Source of the DNA: Atrina japonica
Lineage: Eukaryota; Mollusca; Bivalvia; Pterioida; Pinnidae
Assembly: GCA_030159075.1 (NCBI GenBank)
Contig: BROG01000128.1
Coordinates: 1,262,001 to 1,326,000, forward strand
Direction of reading: 5' to 3'
DNA: 64,000 bases
Position 1 is the stretch's first letter; each line of letters opens with the position of its first letter. This document shows positions 25,390-36,984 of this stretch, piece after piece. The notes beneath the pieces were generated by a model. It was not told where the DNA came from. It worked only from the letters and a program-made list of their open reading frames with translations, and did no database searches. The position numbers were made by a program, and so were the translations under genes.

Positions 25390-25518
25390 GTTTTTGTTGG
25401 AACAGGAAGCTTGTGGCGCATGCGAAACAGCTTAAGAGACTGATGCAAGTTAACAAAATGTTTGTAACGTCTCCGCACTTGCCACTGAAATTCTCCATGT
25501 TTAATCTGAATTGTATAC
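25390..25518 (-). CDS. PLD1: Phospholipase D (PX-PH type), exon for the first half of the PX domain
   Basis: Next exon of the same gene, 129 bp. The minus strand shows acceptor tttttgtag, then one base completing the split Leu codon, 42 codons, and two bases before donor GTAAGT. The translation begins YTIQIKHGEFQWQVRRRYKHF. This is the beta-strand and basic loop of a PX domain; RRRYKHF corresponds to the R-R/K-Y/F-x-x-F phosphoinositide-binding signature, and LPVPTKT near the end is the start of the proline-rich loop. The spliced peptide across the 24-kb intron reads continuously as ...NPN-L-YTIQ.... The next exon should begin in phase 2 and complete the PX domain, but none was recognised between here and base 1. 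A 68-codon frame overlapping this exon is a shadow. Confidence is high because splice sites, phase and family motif agree. Confidence 0.88.
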
Positions 25519-26267
25519 CTACAAAAATATGAATATTATAAAACATAATACCAAAGTTATAATGAAAACAAGATACAGTCAACGAGAAGATATATTTGCA
25601 AACACTTTTGCCCTAGAGAGCTACAGGGTTTTTTCCTACTTCTGGAATTCTGGGTCCACGGTCTGGAAAATTGGGAAAATATACAACATCTTAGCTTTAA
25701 GTGATATACATGCAAGCTTTCACAATGTTGATTTATGTCCTGAGCCATGTAGACGAGAATATGATAAAATGTGTGTTCAAATACATTATCAAAAACATGA
25801 AATGTTGTGGAAGATCTTCCTTTTGAAGTTACATGTATTTATTTTATTAGAATTTAAGTTTTCCAGTACCTTAAAAAAATCAGGGTGTATTTCCATATGC
25901 AATGACCTTTCAGATAAACTTTTACACCATATCAAATGTGCTTCATAATTCTGTCAGGGGATCTTGGCCCTTTACGTGCTCGGTCTATCAACAATCTCTG
26001 CCCTTGGCACAATCAGTGTATGTTAAAGTTGGCCGATTTTTATGTGTTTTATATTTACTTTTAAAATACAGGACGTTAATTTCATTGGAAAGTACATGCA
26101 TTATGTAAAACATGTGTTTTTCAATGCTATTGTAAATATCTGAAACAAATCGGATGAATATATGAATAAAAATATCAGGTTACTAAAAAAAAAATTCTAA
26201 TTTTTACTGTTACCTGAAATGAAAGCTGACATTATCAAAATCAAAACAATATAACTGTGAAAACTAT

Positions 26268-26456
26268 GTGTATCTCATGTTTTACAATTGTGCCGCCATG
26301 TCTGGTGAAGTTGGGCAGTTCATATGTGTCAAGAATGAAGCCGAGAATGCAATGAGACGAGTTAAAAATAGGTCAAGATCACCCGATATTCCCAGCACAT
26401 GGACACTTCCAGAAATGAATGTTTTGAAAGCCGGAAAAGACCAACTTACAATGTAG
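26268..26456 (+). CDS. Short hypothetical reading frame in the duplicated segment
   Basis: The internal Met at 26298 lies in a strong start context (tgccgccATGt) and opens MSGEVGQFICVKNEAENAMR, continuing to KAGKDQLTM and a stop: 53 residues. The sister copy at about 27516 keeps the start (MCGEVVQF) but is then interrupted by unrelated sequence. No family recognised, no splice evidence, and it lies antisense within the phospholipase D intron. It could be chance or an exon of an unknown gene. Confidence 0.15.
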   Translation: MYLMFYNCAAMSGEVGQFICVKNEAENAMRRVKNRSRSPDIPSTWTLPEMNVLKAGKDQLTM

Positions 26457-26847
26457 CCTGATTAAGGTACTAAATGATGAAGTACGAAAATAAACGAAAA
26501 TAAACGCAAAGGGTAATGAGAATAGATTATATATTAGCTGCAAATAGCACATGCTTATTGGACACTCAGTAATCTTCATAAAAACTACCAAAAGTTAATT
26601 TGCAGTGCTCAGTGTAATGGCAGACAAAAAAAAACCCTGATATTATGGGTCACATTTGGAAAGATTGTTGCAATTATATGCATGCATTTGTTATTCTAAC
26701 CATCAGATGGTCTCTTTGGATATGTAAGATAAAATGTTACATAAAATGGGCATGTAAAATTTTTCACCTACACTGTAGCTCATATTGCTTTAAACATTGT
26801 AAATGATCTTCTTTTCAAAGTAATTTGTAGAAAAAAATTTCATTAGA

Positions 26848-27133
26848 TTGTTTGTTTGTTTATTGTTGTTTAACATCCCACTCAAGAATATTTCACTCAT
26901 ATGGAGACATTACCAAATGCAGGTGAAGGGCCTCAAATTTTGGCCTTTGCTCAGCACTTACGACCATTGAGCAATGAGGGTTCTTTAACGTGCCAACACC
27001 TACTGTGACATGGAACCTCGGTTTTTACTGTCTCTTCCGAAGGACAGGAAACCAATCTGCCACTGGCTGGACTAAAACCAATGACCTCACCATCAAGAGT
27101 CGAACGCGCTACCGACTGAGCCAGGCTGGTTAG
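26848..27133 (-). mobile_element. tRNA-derived SINE, V-SINE-like, copy 2 with 10-bp target duplication
   Basis: Complete copy: head with tggctcagtcggtagcgcg (A box region) and a B-box-like ggttttagtcc, core gttaaagaaccctcattgct, tail aacaataaacaaacaaac. The sequence tttcattaga occurs immediately on both sides (26838-26847 and 27134-27143), a 10-bp target-site duplication. Confidence 0.85.
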
Positions 27134-28645
27134 TTTCATTAGAATTAAATTACCATAAATAATCTGACTGTATTTCCATATGCAGTGATCTTTTAGATAA
27201 ACTCTTTCACCAAATCAAATGCACTTTGTAATTTTGTCAGGGGGATCTCAGTCCTTCGAGTGCATTGTCTGTCAGCAATCTTAGCCCCAAACTCTCAGCC
27301 CTTGACACAATCAGTTTATGTTTAAGTCGACCTGTATTTAAATGTGTCCGCCATCCAGTGGAGTAAAGCTATAATTATAATCGTGTGATCTGCATGCGAT
27401 TGTAGCATTTATATGAACAAAAAAATTAGGTCACTAAAAGAAATTGTTACAGTCTTTAATGTTACCCTGAAATGAATGCTAACATTACCGACAAAATAAA
27501 AGCAATAAACTTGTGCTGCCATGTGTGGTGAAGTTGTGCAGTTCCAGTTTAAATGTTGTTTATCATCATTAGACACTACGGAGGACTATTACATGGGTAA
27601 TATATTATGAATGAAAGAAAACTAGTTTCCAAAATAAGTAGTTGTTTGTTATTTATTTTTTTGCAACAGTTACTATAAAACTGAACATATATTTACTGTA
27701 GGCCTACAAGAGGTGCCCAGTGTCACTTTATTTCATAATGTTATGGTGAAAAATCTTGAGTGTTCCTTCATTTTGAGATATTATTTTTTGTTGTAAAGTA
27801 AACTGCCAAGTCTAATCTGTGTTTAGTGGAAAGCAGTATTTATTTTTGAATTGCATGTGAACAATATTCTCAGAAATAATTGTTTTGTTGGTGTAGGTGC
27901 TGACTGCTGAATATTCTAGAAATAACTGATATTCATTCAAAATTTCAAAACTTATCTTCTGTTCAATATTACAATAACTGTTAAATGACAAAGTAATAGG
28001 TTACTATGATTTTCCTGTAAAAGTCAAATTTAATCTACCACTCCACTGGACCAAACTACATATGATTCCCTTAATTTGAATTGCATCTTGAATCTCAAAT
28101 AAACAAAGCATGTGTTAGCTGGGATGCACATTTTGATAGAATTATTTTTTTTTATTTTCTTGTATGTCTATTCTTGTTTCATTGTCAATATATGGTTCAC
28201 CTGCAGCATTTATTTCAATGAGCCAACTTTGCTATGTCACGGTACATTGACTGAGTTCTCCCGATGTCAATTAATCTGTACTTTAGCTATTGGCTAAAAC
28301 TGATATGTACCAGGATGGAGAAAACCAACTTTGCCTGATTCAGGTATGAAATATTGATGTACGAAAATAAATGCAAAGACATAAGAACAGAATATTTATC
28401 AACTGCAAACCACACTTGCTTCTTTGACACTTGGTAATCTTCATGCAAATTACCAAAAATTAATTTGCAATGGTCAAAGTGAGGCAGAATGTAACAGGTT
28501 ACGTTTAGCAAGATTGTTTCAATGATTGCATTAGTTATTCTAACCACCAGGTTGTCTCCTTGGGATATATACATGATAAAATATTACATAAAATGGGATT
28601 GTAAAATTTTGCACCGACAACAGCTCATATTGCTTTATAACAGAA

Positions 28646-29934
28646 AAAGTTTATTTGAGACATTTTTTTTGAAAAAATTTATTCTTTAACTTGAAATTCC
28701 ATATTGGGAATTGCCATTTTTGCATTGGGAATGGATTTTGCAACCAGATATAAAACATCCTAGGAAAAACCCTGAGCTAGGTCATGCATGGTATTCCAAA
28801 ATCCCATAACTCTATCAAACATTGCTGAACGTTGGCTACAAATGAAGTCATCCTAGATTGGACATCATTATAAACACAATACATAACATTTTGTTTCAAA
28901 ATTGAGGAAAGAAACCAAAGTTATTTGAAAGAAACTGAAATTATTTTGTCACCAGACACAACAAAAACAATATGCCATATTTCCTGTGACAGACAGGCCA
29001 AAAACAATGTTACCTATTTTCTGTCTGTGGGTATGTAAAAAATGTAATCAAAACATGTACCTGTAATCAAATATTGCATACCTGGAAATTTTTCAATCTC
29101 ATTTAAATTTTTGCCCTTATATCAGAGAGATACATTTAAACGAAAAGCGAACTTTTCAATCCAAATAATTATAGCATGGACATATACGGTTTGCCATCCA
29201 AGAAGCTATGGTGATTTAGGGAGAATATGATACAACATAAATGTTATTTCTGTAATTGAATTTTAATACATTAATAGATTCAGCATTATGCAGTCAAGAA
29301 TATGTCAATAATTGAACTATAAAAACTGATTTGGTGAGGTGCAGTTCAGAACTTAATCATGATTGTCTGTTACAATGCATGCATATAGCAAGGACGTCCC
29401 GCTTTTTGTCAGCTGTAAGCAGAACTCTATATACAAAGCTCCCTAAAGCACCATCTTATTTCCCAAGTTCTATTCAATTATTAAAATCTCAGGTACCAAT
29501 TTATATAACCCTTAACCAAAAGATAAATTACACAATTTATATACAGAGAATTAAGAGACTTTTGAGAAGTTTTACGATGTTCGAAAGTTTACACACTACA
29601 CATGCTCCCTAAACATACACCCACCACATGACAGACCACAACTAATCAATAAAATCACCCAAGTGAATCAGAACCTGATTAGTCATCAAATTTCCTCAAT
29701 ATTCAAGCTAAAATTTATCTATTATTTTGACTATATAATTGTTTGGAAAATATCTGGGGAATAAGAAACACTTTTATAATTTTGTTGATTTTGTTACTCA
29801 ATTCAAAATATTTACGATTTTTCCATAAAATTAACAATACCTTGAAATTGAAACTAAAATTTTTAGTACATATTCAGACTTCAAATGAGTAAAAGATTTC
29901 ATTATCATTTACAACAGTATATTTTTCAAACTAT
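28646..29934. other. Mostly anonymous intronic DNA
   Basis: 28646-28770 matches the dispersed family also at 10790-10935. The rest is AT-rich. The 93-codon plus frame at 29331-29612 has no recognised motif. Confidence 0.4.
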
Positions 29935-30084
29935 TATTGGGTCCAGTCACAGGACCCATTCCAAATGCAAAAAAGTCATGTATTTTCCTCTCAAAACATG
30001 CAAAAATTCTCATTTTGGAATTTCAAACATTTAAAATGTTGTATATTTTCCAAATTTTTCTGATCCTGGACCAAGAAATTAGTA

Positions 30085-30235
30085 GGTATGAAAATCCCAG
30101 AATAAATATACAAACATGTCATACTGCTACATAAAAACAAGAAATCCCAGAATAAATATACAAACAGTCAAGCTGCTACATTTGTACATAAAAACAAGAA
30201 ATTCCAGAATAAATATACAAACAGTCAAGTCTTGC
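30085..30235. repeat. Short tandem repeat, about 3 copies of roughly 50 bp
   Basis: cccagaataaatatacaaac recurs three times with gctacat...aaaacaagaaat between copies. A second small duplication (tctacaatgtcttatagcg twice) follows at 30308-30360. Confidence 0.8.
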
Positions 30236-30439
30236 AATAACCACAGACAACTACTCACAATTGTAAAACTATTAAAGAGCTACCACCGTTTACGAAGTGT
30301 AATGACCTCTACAATGTCTTATAGCGACTGTTGTAATGAACTCTACAATGTCTTATAGCGTATACCAAGCTTATACCGAACTAAATGAACTGTCATGTTC
30401 AGAAATGCATCTATTTATGTCTGCAGATTATCAAAACAT

Positions 30440-30830
30440 TTATTCACCAAAGGTTTATTGGCCGCTCAAGTATACTGTTAAAGCATTCAAATTGCAAGCA
30501 AAAGGTACCAGGTTGGATCCCTGATACATTGGTCATACTGTAAACTTTTAATCCAGGAGTTAAATCATTCACCCCTGATGACACATTTGGACTGGTCTAA
30601 GTCACTGATTTACAGAAAAGGCCATTGATTTTCAGAGGTTGCCAAGTCAAAAGACCATTTATTGTACAGGGTCCTGTGCACATTAAGTTGTGCGAGCTGT
30701 ACAGTGAATGTATTTGGGAAATTTTGCTCAAAATTTGGGGAAAAAATTGTAAATTTTATACTGGGTATGGTGGGACTTTTACCTGACCCATATGTTGATG
30801 ATATTAATCCCTGTAATCACAGGCCTGATT
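30440..30830 (+). repeat. Dispersed repeat shared with 6575-6965, 36640-36740 and 61320-61395
   Basis: Contains gtacagggtcctgtg, gagctgtacagtgaatg, ttttgctcaaaatttgggga (as in the inverted copy at 6575-6965) and, inverted, the block aaatcaatg...ttagaccagtccaaatgtgtc, found in plus sense at 36687-36745 and partly at 61337-61395. A widely reused family of unknown class. Confidence 0.55.
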
Positions 30831-31899
30831 GACCACAATAGTATTTCGTAATTACAAAAAATTCAAAGCCTATAGGCCAATACAAGATGTGTGGTGTGTT
30901 TCTTTAATAAAGGCATGAAACATCTTAACAATTACCAGTACTTATACAGAGATATGAGGAAATATATCACTATTGTCCAATAGCATAATTACAACCATGT
31001 GGTTAAGATAGAGAAAATACACCTGATATCCAATACAATCACAGCAGTTTTGAAGTAGGGAAGAGAATACATGTACTATACAAATACAAACTTAAGCACT
31101 TGACACTCTTCCTGTGTATAATGGTTAAATTGTATTCTTGTATATAAAATTAGATTTAATTTCATAAGCTGATACAAATACTGGTAGATCTAGCATCTTG
31201 TTTGACAGTACATCAAGTAGGTGGACCAAAAGTCAAATTTCAATATTTTTTTCCATTACAAATAGAATTTTATTTTTAGCCAAACTATTTATAACTCAAC
31301 CACCAGGATTTTGAATATTTTTACAGTAAAAAAAAACATCGACTTGTTTGTGAGTATATCTGATATGTATCCATACAAGTATTAAAAGTAAAAAAAAAGT
31401 GATTGTATAAATACACAAATCCACAGTAGTGTATATAAAGAGAGAGAAGAAGTGCTCAGTTAAACAAGATGCTTCTTCCTCATTACCAAATTTTTTCTAT
31501 AATCTCATATCAACTGGCTTCTTGGTCATCAAGAGACCACTTCAGAACTCTTTTTCAATCTTCAATATGATTTTAATCTGCTCATCTGACTTGAGCAGAC
31601 AGATTGACAGATTGATTGTTTGTCTTGTTTGTAAGTCAAATGGACATAATATTTTTGTCACTTCCGGTGTGGTGACATATGTAAACAAACAATGGCAGTG
31701 TTTCTATCAGCTGTTTGTATTATGATCATTGTGGTAAGACCGACACCCCAAAGCCCCATTGAAACATCTGAAATACCATACCCAGACAAAGACTTCTCAA
31801 TTTTGTTACAGCAGAATGTTAATATCCCTTATTACAAGTTTGTACTTTTTGTTTAGAAACACTGAATGGTTCAGGAGTAGGAACCCATGTATAGTTCAT
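30831..31899. other. Anonymous intronic sequence
   Basis: Nothing recognised. The frame at 31429-31725 has no family resemblance. Confidence 0.4.
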
Positions 31900-32960
31900 A
31901 ATACATCTATGTACAGTTCTGATAGTAATTGGAGACATACAAACTAATCCTGGTCCCAGACCTCCAAAATACCTGTATGCCATATGTGACAAAGCCTGTC
32001 GATGGGGACAGAAGGCACTTGCATGCGATTACCACGCAGCCTGCACAGGGACAGACTCTGAAGAATACTCTCACTAATACATCAGTATCCTGGTACTACA
32101 TAGTCTGTAATGCACCAAATCATTCCACCTTGCTATGTGATCTTACTGACTCACTGACAGCAACACATTCAGTACTATCAGTGTGTACGGATTGCACATA
32201 CGACAGAAGTCACAGTAGTATATCATCACAGATATCTGATATTGGCGAGCCACTAGCTCCATCAACACACAGATAATCAAGCATAGGCCCAACACCAGCC
32301 TAAGAGATCCCAGAGACAGCTATAAGTACTATTAATGAACTTTCAGAGTGTTAAGAACAAATGCAATGACCTCCAAGTTTTACTGGAATCCTCCCAACCA
32401 GACATCCTCCCACCACCAGTGACATCATCCGCAAGATGGGAAGACCCTGATGGAGCATACTTAACTGACAAAATCAACACTAGCGAAAATTTGTTGCCCT
32501 AGCTTGGGTACGATGTCATCCGCAGAGATAGAAAGGAAGACCCCCATAGTGGAGTATTCATAGCAGCTAAGACCATGTTCAGCTTGAACCATATTCAGAT
32601 CTTATATCGGGGCATGGGAGCATCAATATCAGCCCATATATCATCAAATTGAAGAAGGCCAATACTTAACATACATGCATTTATATAAAAATATGTAATG
32701 TAATGTACAGACCACCAAGCAGACATGACCAACATGCAGCAGACAGTACCATACAGGACATTTAGAAACAGTGATTTTGTGTATGACCCCAAGAGAGTGT
32801 TAATGACAAGACATGCATGACTTCGAAAATGACACTTAAATGGCACTAATTATCGACTCGTCCTAGTCGACATTGATCTGGTGGAAATTCGTGTAGTAAT
32901 TCACACCTGGGACTTAAATGCTGACAAAGAGATGGTTCTTAGGCCACCGTAAAATGACCA
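31900..32960 (+). pseudogene. Decayed LINE retrotransposon fragment (PHD-like and endonuclease regions)
   Basis: Translation across several frames gives GDIQTNPGPRPPKY, then AICDKACRWGQKALACDYHAAC with Cys/His spacing of the PHD-like finger found at the start of many CR1/Jockey-type LINE polyproteins. About 270 bp on comes an APE-type endonuclease stretch: KNKCNDLQVLLESSQPDIL, a degraded site where ETWL is expected, then GYDVIRRDRKEDPHSGVFIA, and later VMYRPPSRHDQH. There are multiple stops and frameshifts, and no reverse transcriptase region was recognised. Clade cannot be assigned by eye. Non-functional. Confidence 0.7.
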
Positions 32961-33324
32961 ACAAGAAGAAAATCAAACATATAGAAATTTCTTTTTTCCC
33001 CTCACTATGCATAACCATGTACCATGTTTGTAGGAGAGGGTGGGGGTATACTTGAGAGATGGAATTTTGACAGGTTCTAGGTGTACAGCAGCAACAAATG
33101 CCCACACCTCAATGGAGGAGTTCAGGGCCATACTTTACAGTGTGCCCTAGACACAACTGGAGCCCTAGTAGATGCCGCCACTGTGTATAGTTTTAACTTT
33201 CAAAATTTTACTGGAAGAAGCCTCCTATTTTTAACTGAGTTGGAGTTTATGATCAGTGCATTCAAATATGGGGAAAACTCCACAACAGAAGAAGGATATA
33301 GATCGGATGGCTCTGATTATTTGA

Positions 33325-33645
33325 ACCTGTACTAACCAGCAGTGAGAGACTTCATGGTTCAAAGTGTAATGTTCATAATTTATTTGTTTTTGTTTGTACC
33401 ATGTTTACACTACACGATTTTCAGTTACATGTTGGCAGCAAAGTTTTAATGGTGGAGGAGAGAACATGGTTACAATGTACCAAAGAAACCGACTGCCTTT
33501 CACATGTAAACTGGCAAACTTTCTCATAAAAAACAGCTTAGGTTCCAGTGGGGTTTAAAACTGTACTAACCAGCAGTGAGAGACTTCATGGTTCAAAGTG
33601 TAATGTTCTAATCACTCAGCTAAAGAAGAAAAATAAAATATTTTT
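33325..33645 (-). mobile_element. tRNA-Ser/Leu-like SINE family, copy with partial duplication
   Basis: Body: acgattttcagttacatgtt, tggtggaggagagaacatgg, actggcaaactttctcataa, gcttaggttccagtgggg, cagcagtgagagacttcatg, ctaatcactcagct. The segment ctgtactaaccagcagtgag through gttcaaagtgtaatgtt also occurs upstream at 33328-33375, so part of the head region is duplicated. Confidence 0.65.
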
Positions 33646-34367
33646 ATAATGAACCCCAGAAGAGACCCACATACCGAATGTGGTCAAAATTTGAGTAAGG
33701 AATGTCCAATCATTAGATGAAAACCCAAATTGTTAGAAATAGACAAACCAAGAAAAATTTTCCTGTTTAATATTAAACATCAGGGCATAAAAAATGGCTT
33801 GAAACCACAATGACCAGAGATGACAGATGTCAAGGTATTCTAAACCACCATGTTTGTAAGAAGAAATAAATGTACTGTAGTGTTGGTTAAAAAAAAAGAA
33901 GACTCAGCTCTGAAGGATTACGGTTTGTTTCTATCAGATAGAACCGTTCATCAATAAAACATCAACACATTGTGATTTATTATCTATAATGAATCAACTC
34001 GGAGCATGAAATGTGCATCAATTTTACAACAACAATCAATATTATAATGTGTTATAATTCCACATTATTTGTTTTTACCCTCATCATGTGGGTAATATAT
34101 ATAGAAGACCTTGATTACACTTTGTGTCATTGGTACTGTCTTGATTTAAGGTTACCTAAAGTTGAATCAAGTTCATCAAATGGAATATGATTAATAGAAA
34201 AAACAAAACAAAAATGTGGCATCAATGTTTTTATCCTGTACCCTAACAAAGTTGTACATTTTTAACTATATTAGAAAGCAACCGCCATAAAACGTTTTTG
34301 AAAAAACTTTTTTATCATCCTCACAAAATACAAGGAGTAATTGTAACCGGCTACAATAATGAAATAA
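33646..34367. other. Anonymous intronic sequence
   Basis: AT-rich, nothing recognised. Confidence 0.4.
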
Positions 34368-34368
34368 A

Positions 34369-34922
34369 AGAGATCCCTGAGGGATCTTGTCACCCACCAT
34401 GAAATGTTCTATGACAAACTGTCCTTTTCTCTTATTTTGTGTCTCAACACTGAATTTGAACTTAAATCCATATTTCTGTCAAAATCAAAGCCTATCAGCC
34501 ATATTGATTTCAATCTCTCTAAAAATGCAATATGCACAACTAGATCTTAAGGGCAACCTTCATGTCAAATTTCAATGAGATCCCATCAGTCCTTTCTGAG
34601 AAATAGAGGTAACAAACATCAAATGTACTATGTGCAATTAGACCTTACGGGGAACCTTCATGTCAAATTTCAAGGAGATCCCTTCAGTCATTGATGAGAA
34701 GAAGTGGTAACAAACTTCCTTGGTAAAAAATCCAAGATGGCCCCCTGTCAGCCATGTTGGATCCTGATCTCTCTGAAAATGTGATATGCAGAAATAGCGG
34801 TAACAAGAATTGTTCAGGACAGATGGACGACAGACTGACAACTGACTGACAACGGACAGACGACGTGCGGACTATAGATGCAGGGCCATATGAATAGCCC
34901 ACCATCAACAGATGGTGGGCTA
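34369..34922 (+). mobile_element. Helentron-like element with 155-bp core, copy C (short)
   Basis: Left palindrome gatccctgagggatc, shared flank cttttctcttattttgtgtc, two to three core units, then the perfect 3' hairpin agcccaccatc-aaca-gatggtgggct. The terminus reads CTAT rather than CTAA. Confidence 0.65.
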
Positions 34923-34969
34923 TTCAAAGCTGAGCTTGGCTACTGAATGAATATAGTCATTTCTGGTTC

Positions 34970-35195
34970 AGGTATACTGTATAATCTGAATATTTGTGGT
35001 TTTAATTTCATTTATTTTCATTCATCAACAAAATTTACACCATGATGAAATTTTGAAAATGTTATACATAGTATCAGGTTCCCTTCCAAACAAGTTTGTT
35101 CATTTCAACAGAATTTAATGTCAACAAATTTGTTTTAGTTTTTAAACAAGAAAATTTTAACCACACAAATTTTCTGATTCTACAGCATTTTGTTC
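34970..35195. mobile_element. TIR element (MITE) with about 35-bp ends
   Basis: Left end tactgtataatctgaatatt then tgtggttttaatttcatt; reverse complement of the right end tgctgtagaatcagaaaatt then tgtgtggttaaaatttt. A solo right end of the same family lies at 43250-43292. Confidence 0.6.
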
Positions 35196-35689
35196 ATTCT
35201 ACCTATCAAAACATTGCTACTGATCAACTGATTACAGCTAATACTGTCAGCAGGGTAGCCGCCATATGTCAAACTGGAGGCTAATTATTCACAAAAAGTC
35301 TCTATACATCTCTTGTTGACCCAAATCTGAAAATCATTTCAAAAGTTATATCAAACAGCATGCCTCAATTCACCACCAGAAAGCTGTGATTAAGTTACCA
35401 ACCAACTGTAAGCATATATGGGAATGTGTATATACATACATATATACACTGTATATTGACTAGAAATTATCTTAACACTTCACTTTATGTAAACATTGAT
35501 AAGTACCCAGGAACTGGAAAGACTCCAAGGTTATCAGTAATATAATGTAAGGTTGTCTTGACAATTTACATATCTGATAAATGAGCTTCTGAAATAAATA
35601 ATTAATGCCTATTGTCCAGACAGATCAAAGGTGTCATGAGGAAAAAGTAACTTTGTTGTTAAAATATTAAATAACAAATTGCTGTTTGT
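35196..35689. other. Anonymous intronic sequence
   Basis: Nothing recognised. Confidence 0.4.
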
Positions 35690-36500
35690 GTGAAAATAAC
35701 ATAATGTTGTTAATATGTGCAAATAACACTGTGTTGTTGTTTATGAGCAAATAACATTATGTTGTTGTTTATATGTGCAAGTAACACTATGTTATTGCTT
35801 AGATGTGCAAATAACACTATGTTGTTGTCTATATGTGCAAATAACACTATGTTGTTGTTTATATGTGCCAATAACACTGTGTTGTTTATATGTGCCAACA
35901 GCACTGTGTTGTTTATATGTGCAAATAACACTGTTGTTCATATGTGCAAATAACACTGTGTTGTTTATATGTGCAAATAATACTTGTTGTTTATATGTGC
36001 AAATAACACTGTGTTGTTGTTTATATGTGCAAATAACATTGTGTTGTTCAGAAATTTTGAAATAAAAAAATCACTGGTCAACTGGATCAGTGAATAAAGG
36101 AATTTCACTGGTCAAAATTTTTTTTTATACTGGTCTGTATATAAACACAATTGAAATGAAATGGAAAATTGCTGGTCATTTGGACCAGTTATCAGATAGA
36201 TTTCACCAGACTTTTGTAAAATTTACTGGTTTTTCTGGTAAGACCAGTGAATTTCAAAAACTCTGGTTGTTTTTTATATTTGCAGAAAACATTATGTTGT
36301 TGTTTATATGTGCAAATAATACTGTTGTTGTTTATATATGCAAATTACACTATATTGTTGTTTATATGTGCAAATAACACTGTTGTCTATATGTGCAAAT
36401 AACACTATGTTGTTGTTCATATGTGCAAATAACATTGTTGTTCATATGTGTAAATAACACTGTTGTTTATTGTTCAAATAGCACTTCTTTTATATATATA
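35690..36500. repeat. 30-bp minisatellite interrupted by a TIR element
   Basis: Unit tatgtgcaaataacactatg then ttgttgttta, with 23- to 30-bp variants, at 35690-36048 (about 12 copies) and 36266-36500 (about 7 copies). The break is the insertion at 36049-36265. Frames of FICANNTVL type are artefacts. Confidence 0.92.
36049..36265. mobile_element. hAT-like MITE inserted in the 30-bp array
   Basis: Left end cagaaattttgaaat...cactggtc; reverse complement of the right end cagagtttttgaaattcact followed by ggtc. The CAGA/CAGR start and CTG end fit hAT-type termini. Flanks gtgttgtt and gttgtttt are array sequence, so the exact target duplication is ambiguous. Confidence 0.65.
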
Positions 36501-36980
36501 GGTGCCAGCCAAGGTTAAAACCTGTGTTGATTAGAAATGAAAATAATGTTGTGGTCCAAAACACAGTGCTCTGACTATTCTACTGTGAAGGCCCTCAAAG
36601 GATATGACATAATCTACAAGCAGATATGAACAAGCAAATGTTCTGTTGCTAAAGTTAACTCATCAACCCCTGAAAAACAATGGACTCTTCTGCAAATCAA
36701 TGACTAAGACCAGCCCAAATGTGTCTTTAGGGGTAAATGGGTTAAAGGAGTGTTACAATAAGATGTAACAATTGTTAATACCGAGGCTTATCATATCAGA
36801 AAAGTCAACACACCAGAGTATGTACATATATTTTTAAATGTTTCTGACGCATCATAACAGCTGTACAAAAATAAAACACAATGTCATTGGAGTTTACCAT
36901 GCATATCGTGTTGTACACATACACATACAAAATTACTCCTAGTGTTATTCTGGTGTTATGCAAAATTCAACAATTCTTTA
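36501..36980. other. Intronic DNA with a dispersed repeat block
   Basis: 36687-36745 matches the family at 30440-30830. Remainder anonymous. Confidence 0.4.
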
Positions 36981-36984
36981 ACTT

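Larger units (their letters stand above)
25870..28645. repeat. Local tandem duplication (25870-26812 and 27150-28645)
   Basis: The two halves share many blocks in order: tgtatttccatatgca, gataaacttttacac / gataaactctttcac, tctgtcaggggatct / tttgtcagggggatct, cacaatcag, ctgaaatgaaagctgacatta / ctgaaatgaatgctaacatta, gccgccatgtctggtgaagt / gctgccatgtgtggtgaagt, gtacgaaaataaa, tctaaccatcagatggtctc / tctaaccaccaggttgtctc, tacataaaatggg, agctcatattgctttaaa. The second half carries about 760 bp of extra sequence at about 27545-28305. A V-SINE-like copy sits at the junction. Confidence 0.75.

Noticed and set aside
25511..25948. 145-codon plus frame overlapping the PX exon
   Set aside because: It is antisense to and beyond a well-supported exon, with no motif of its own.
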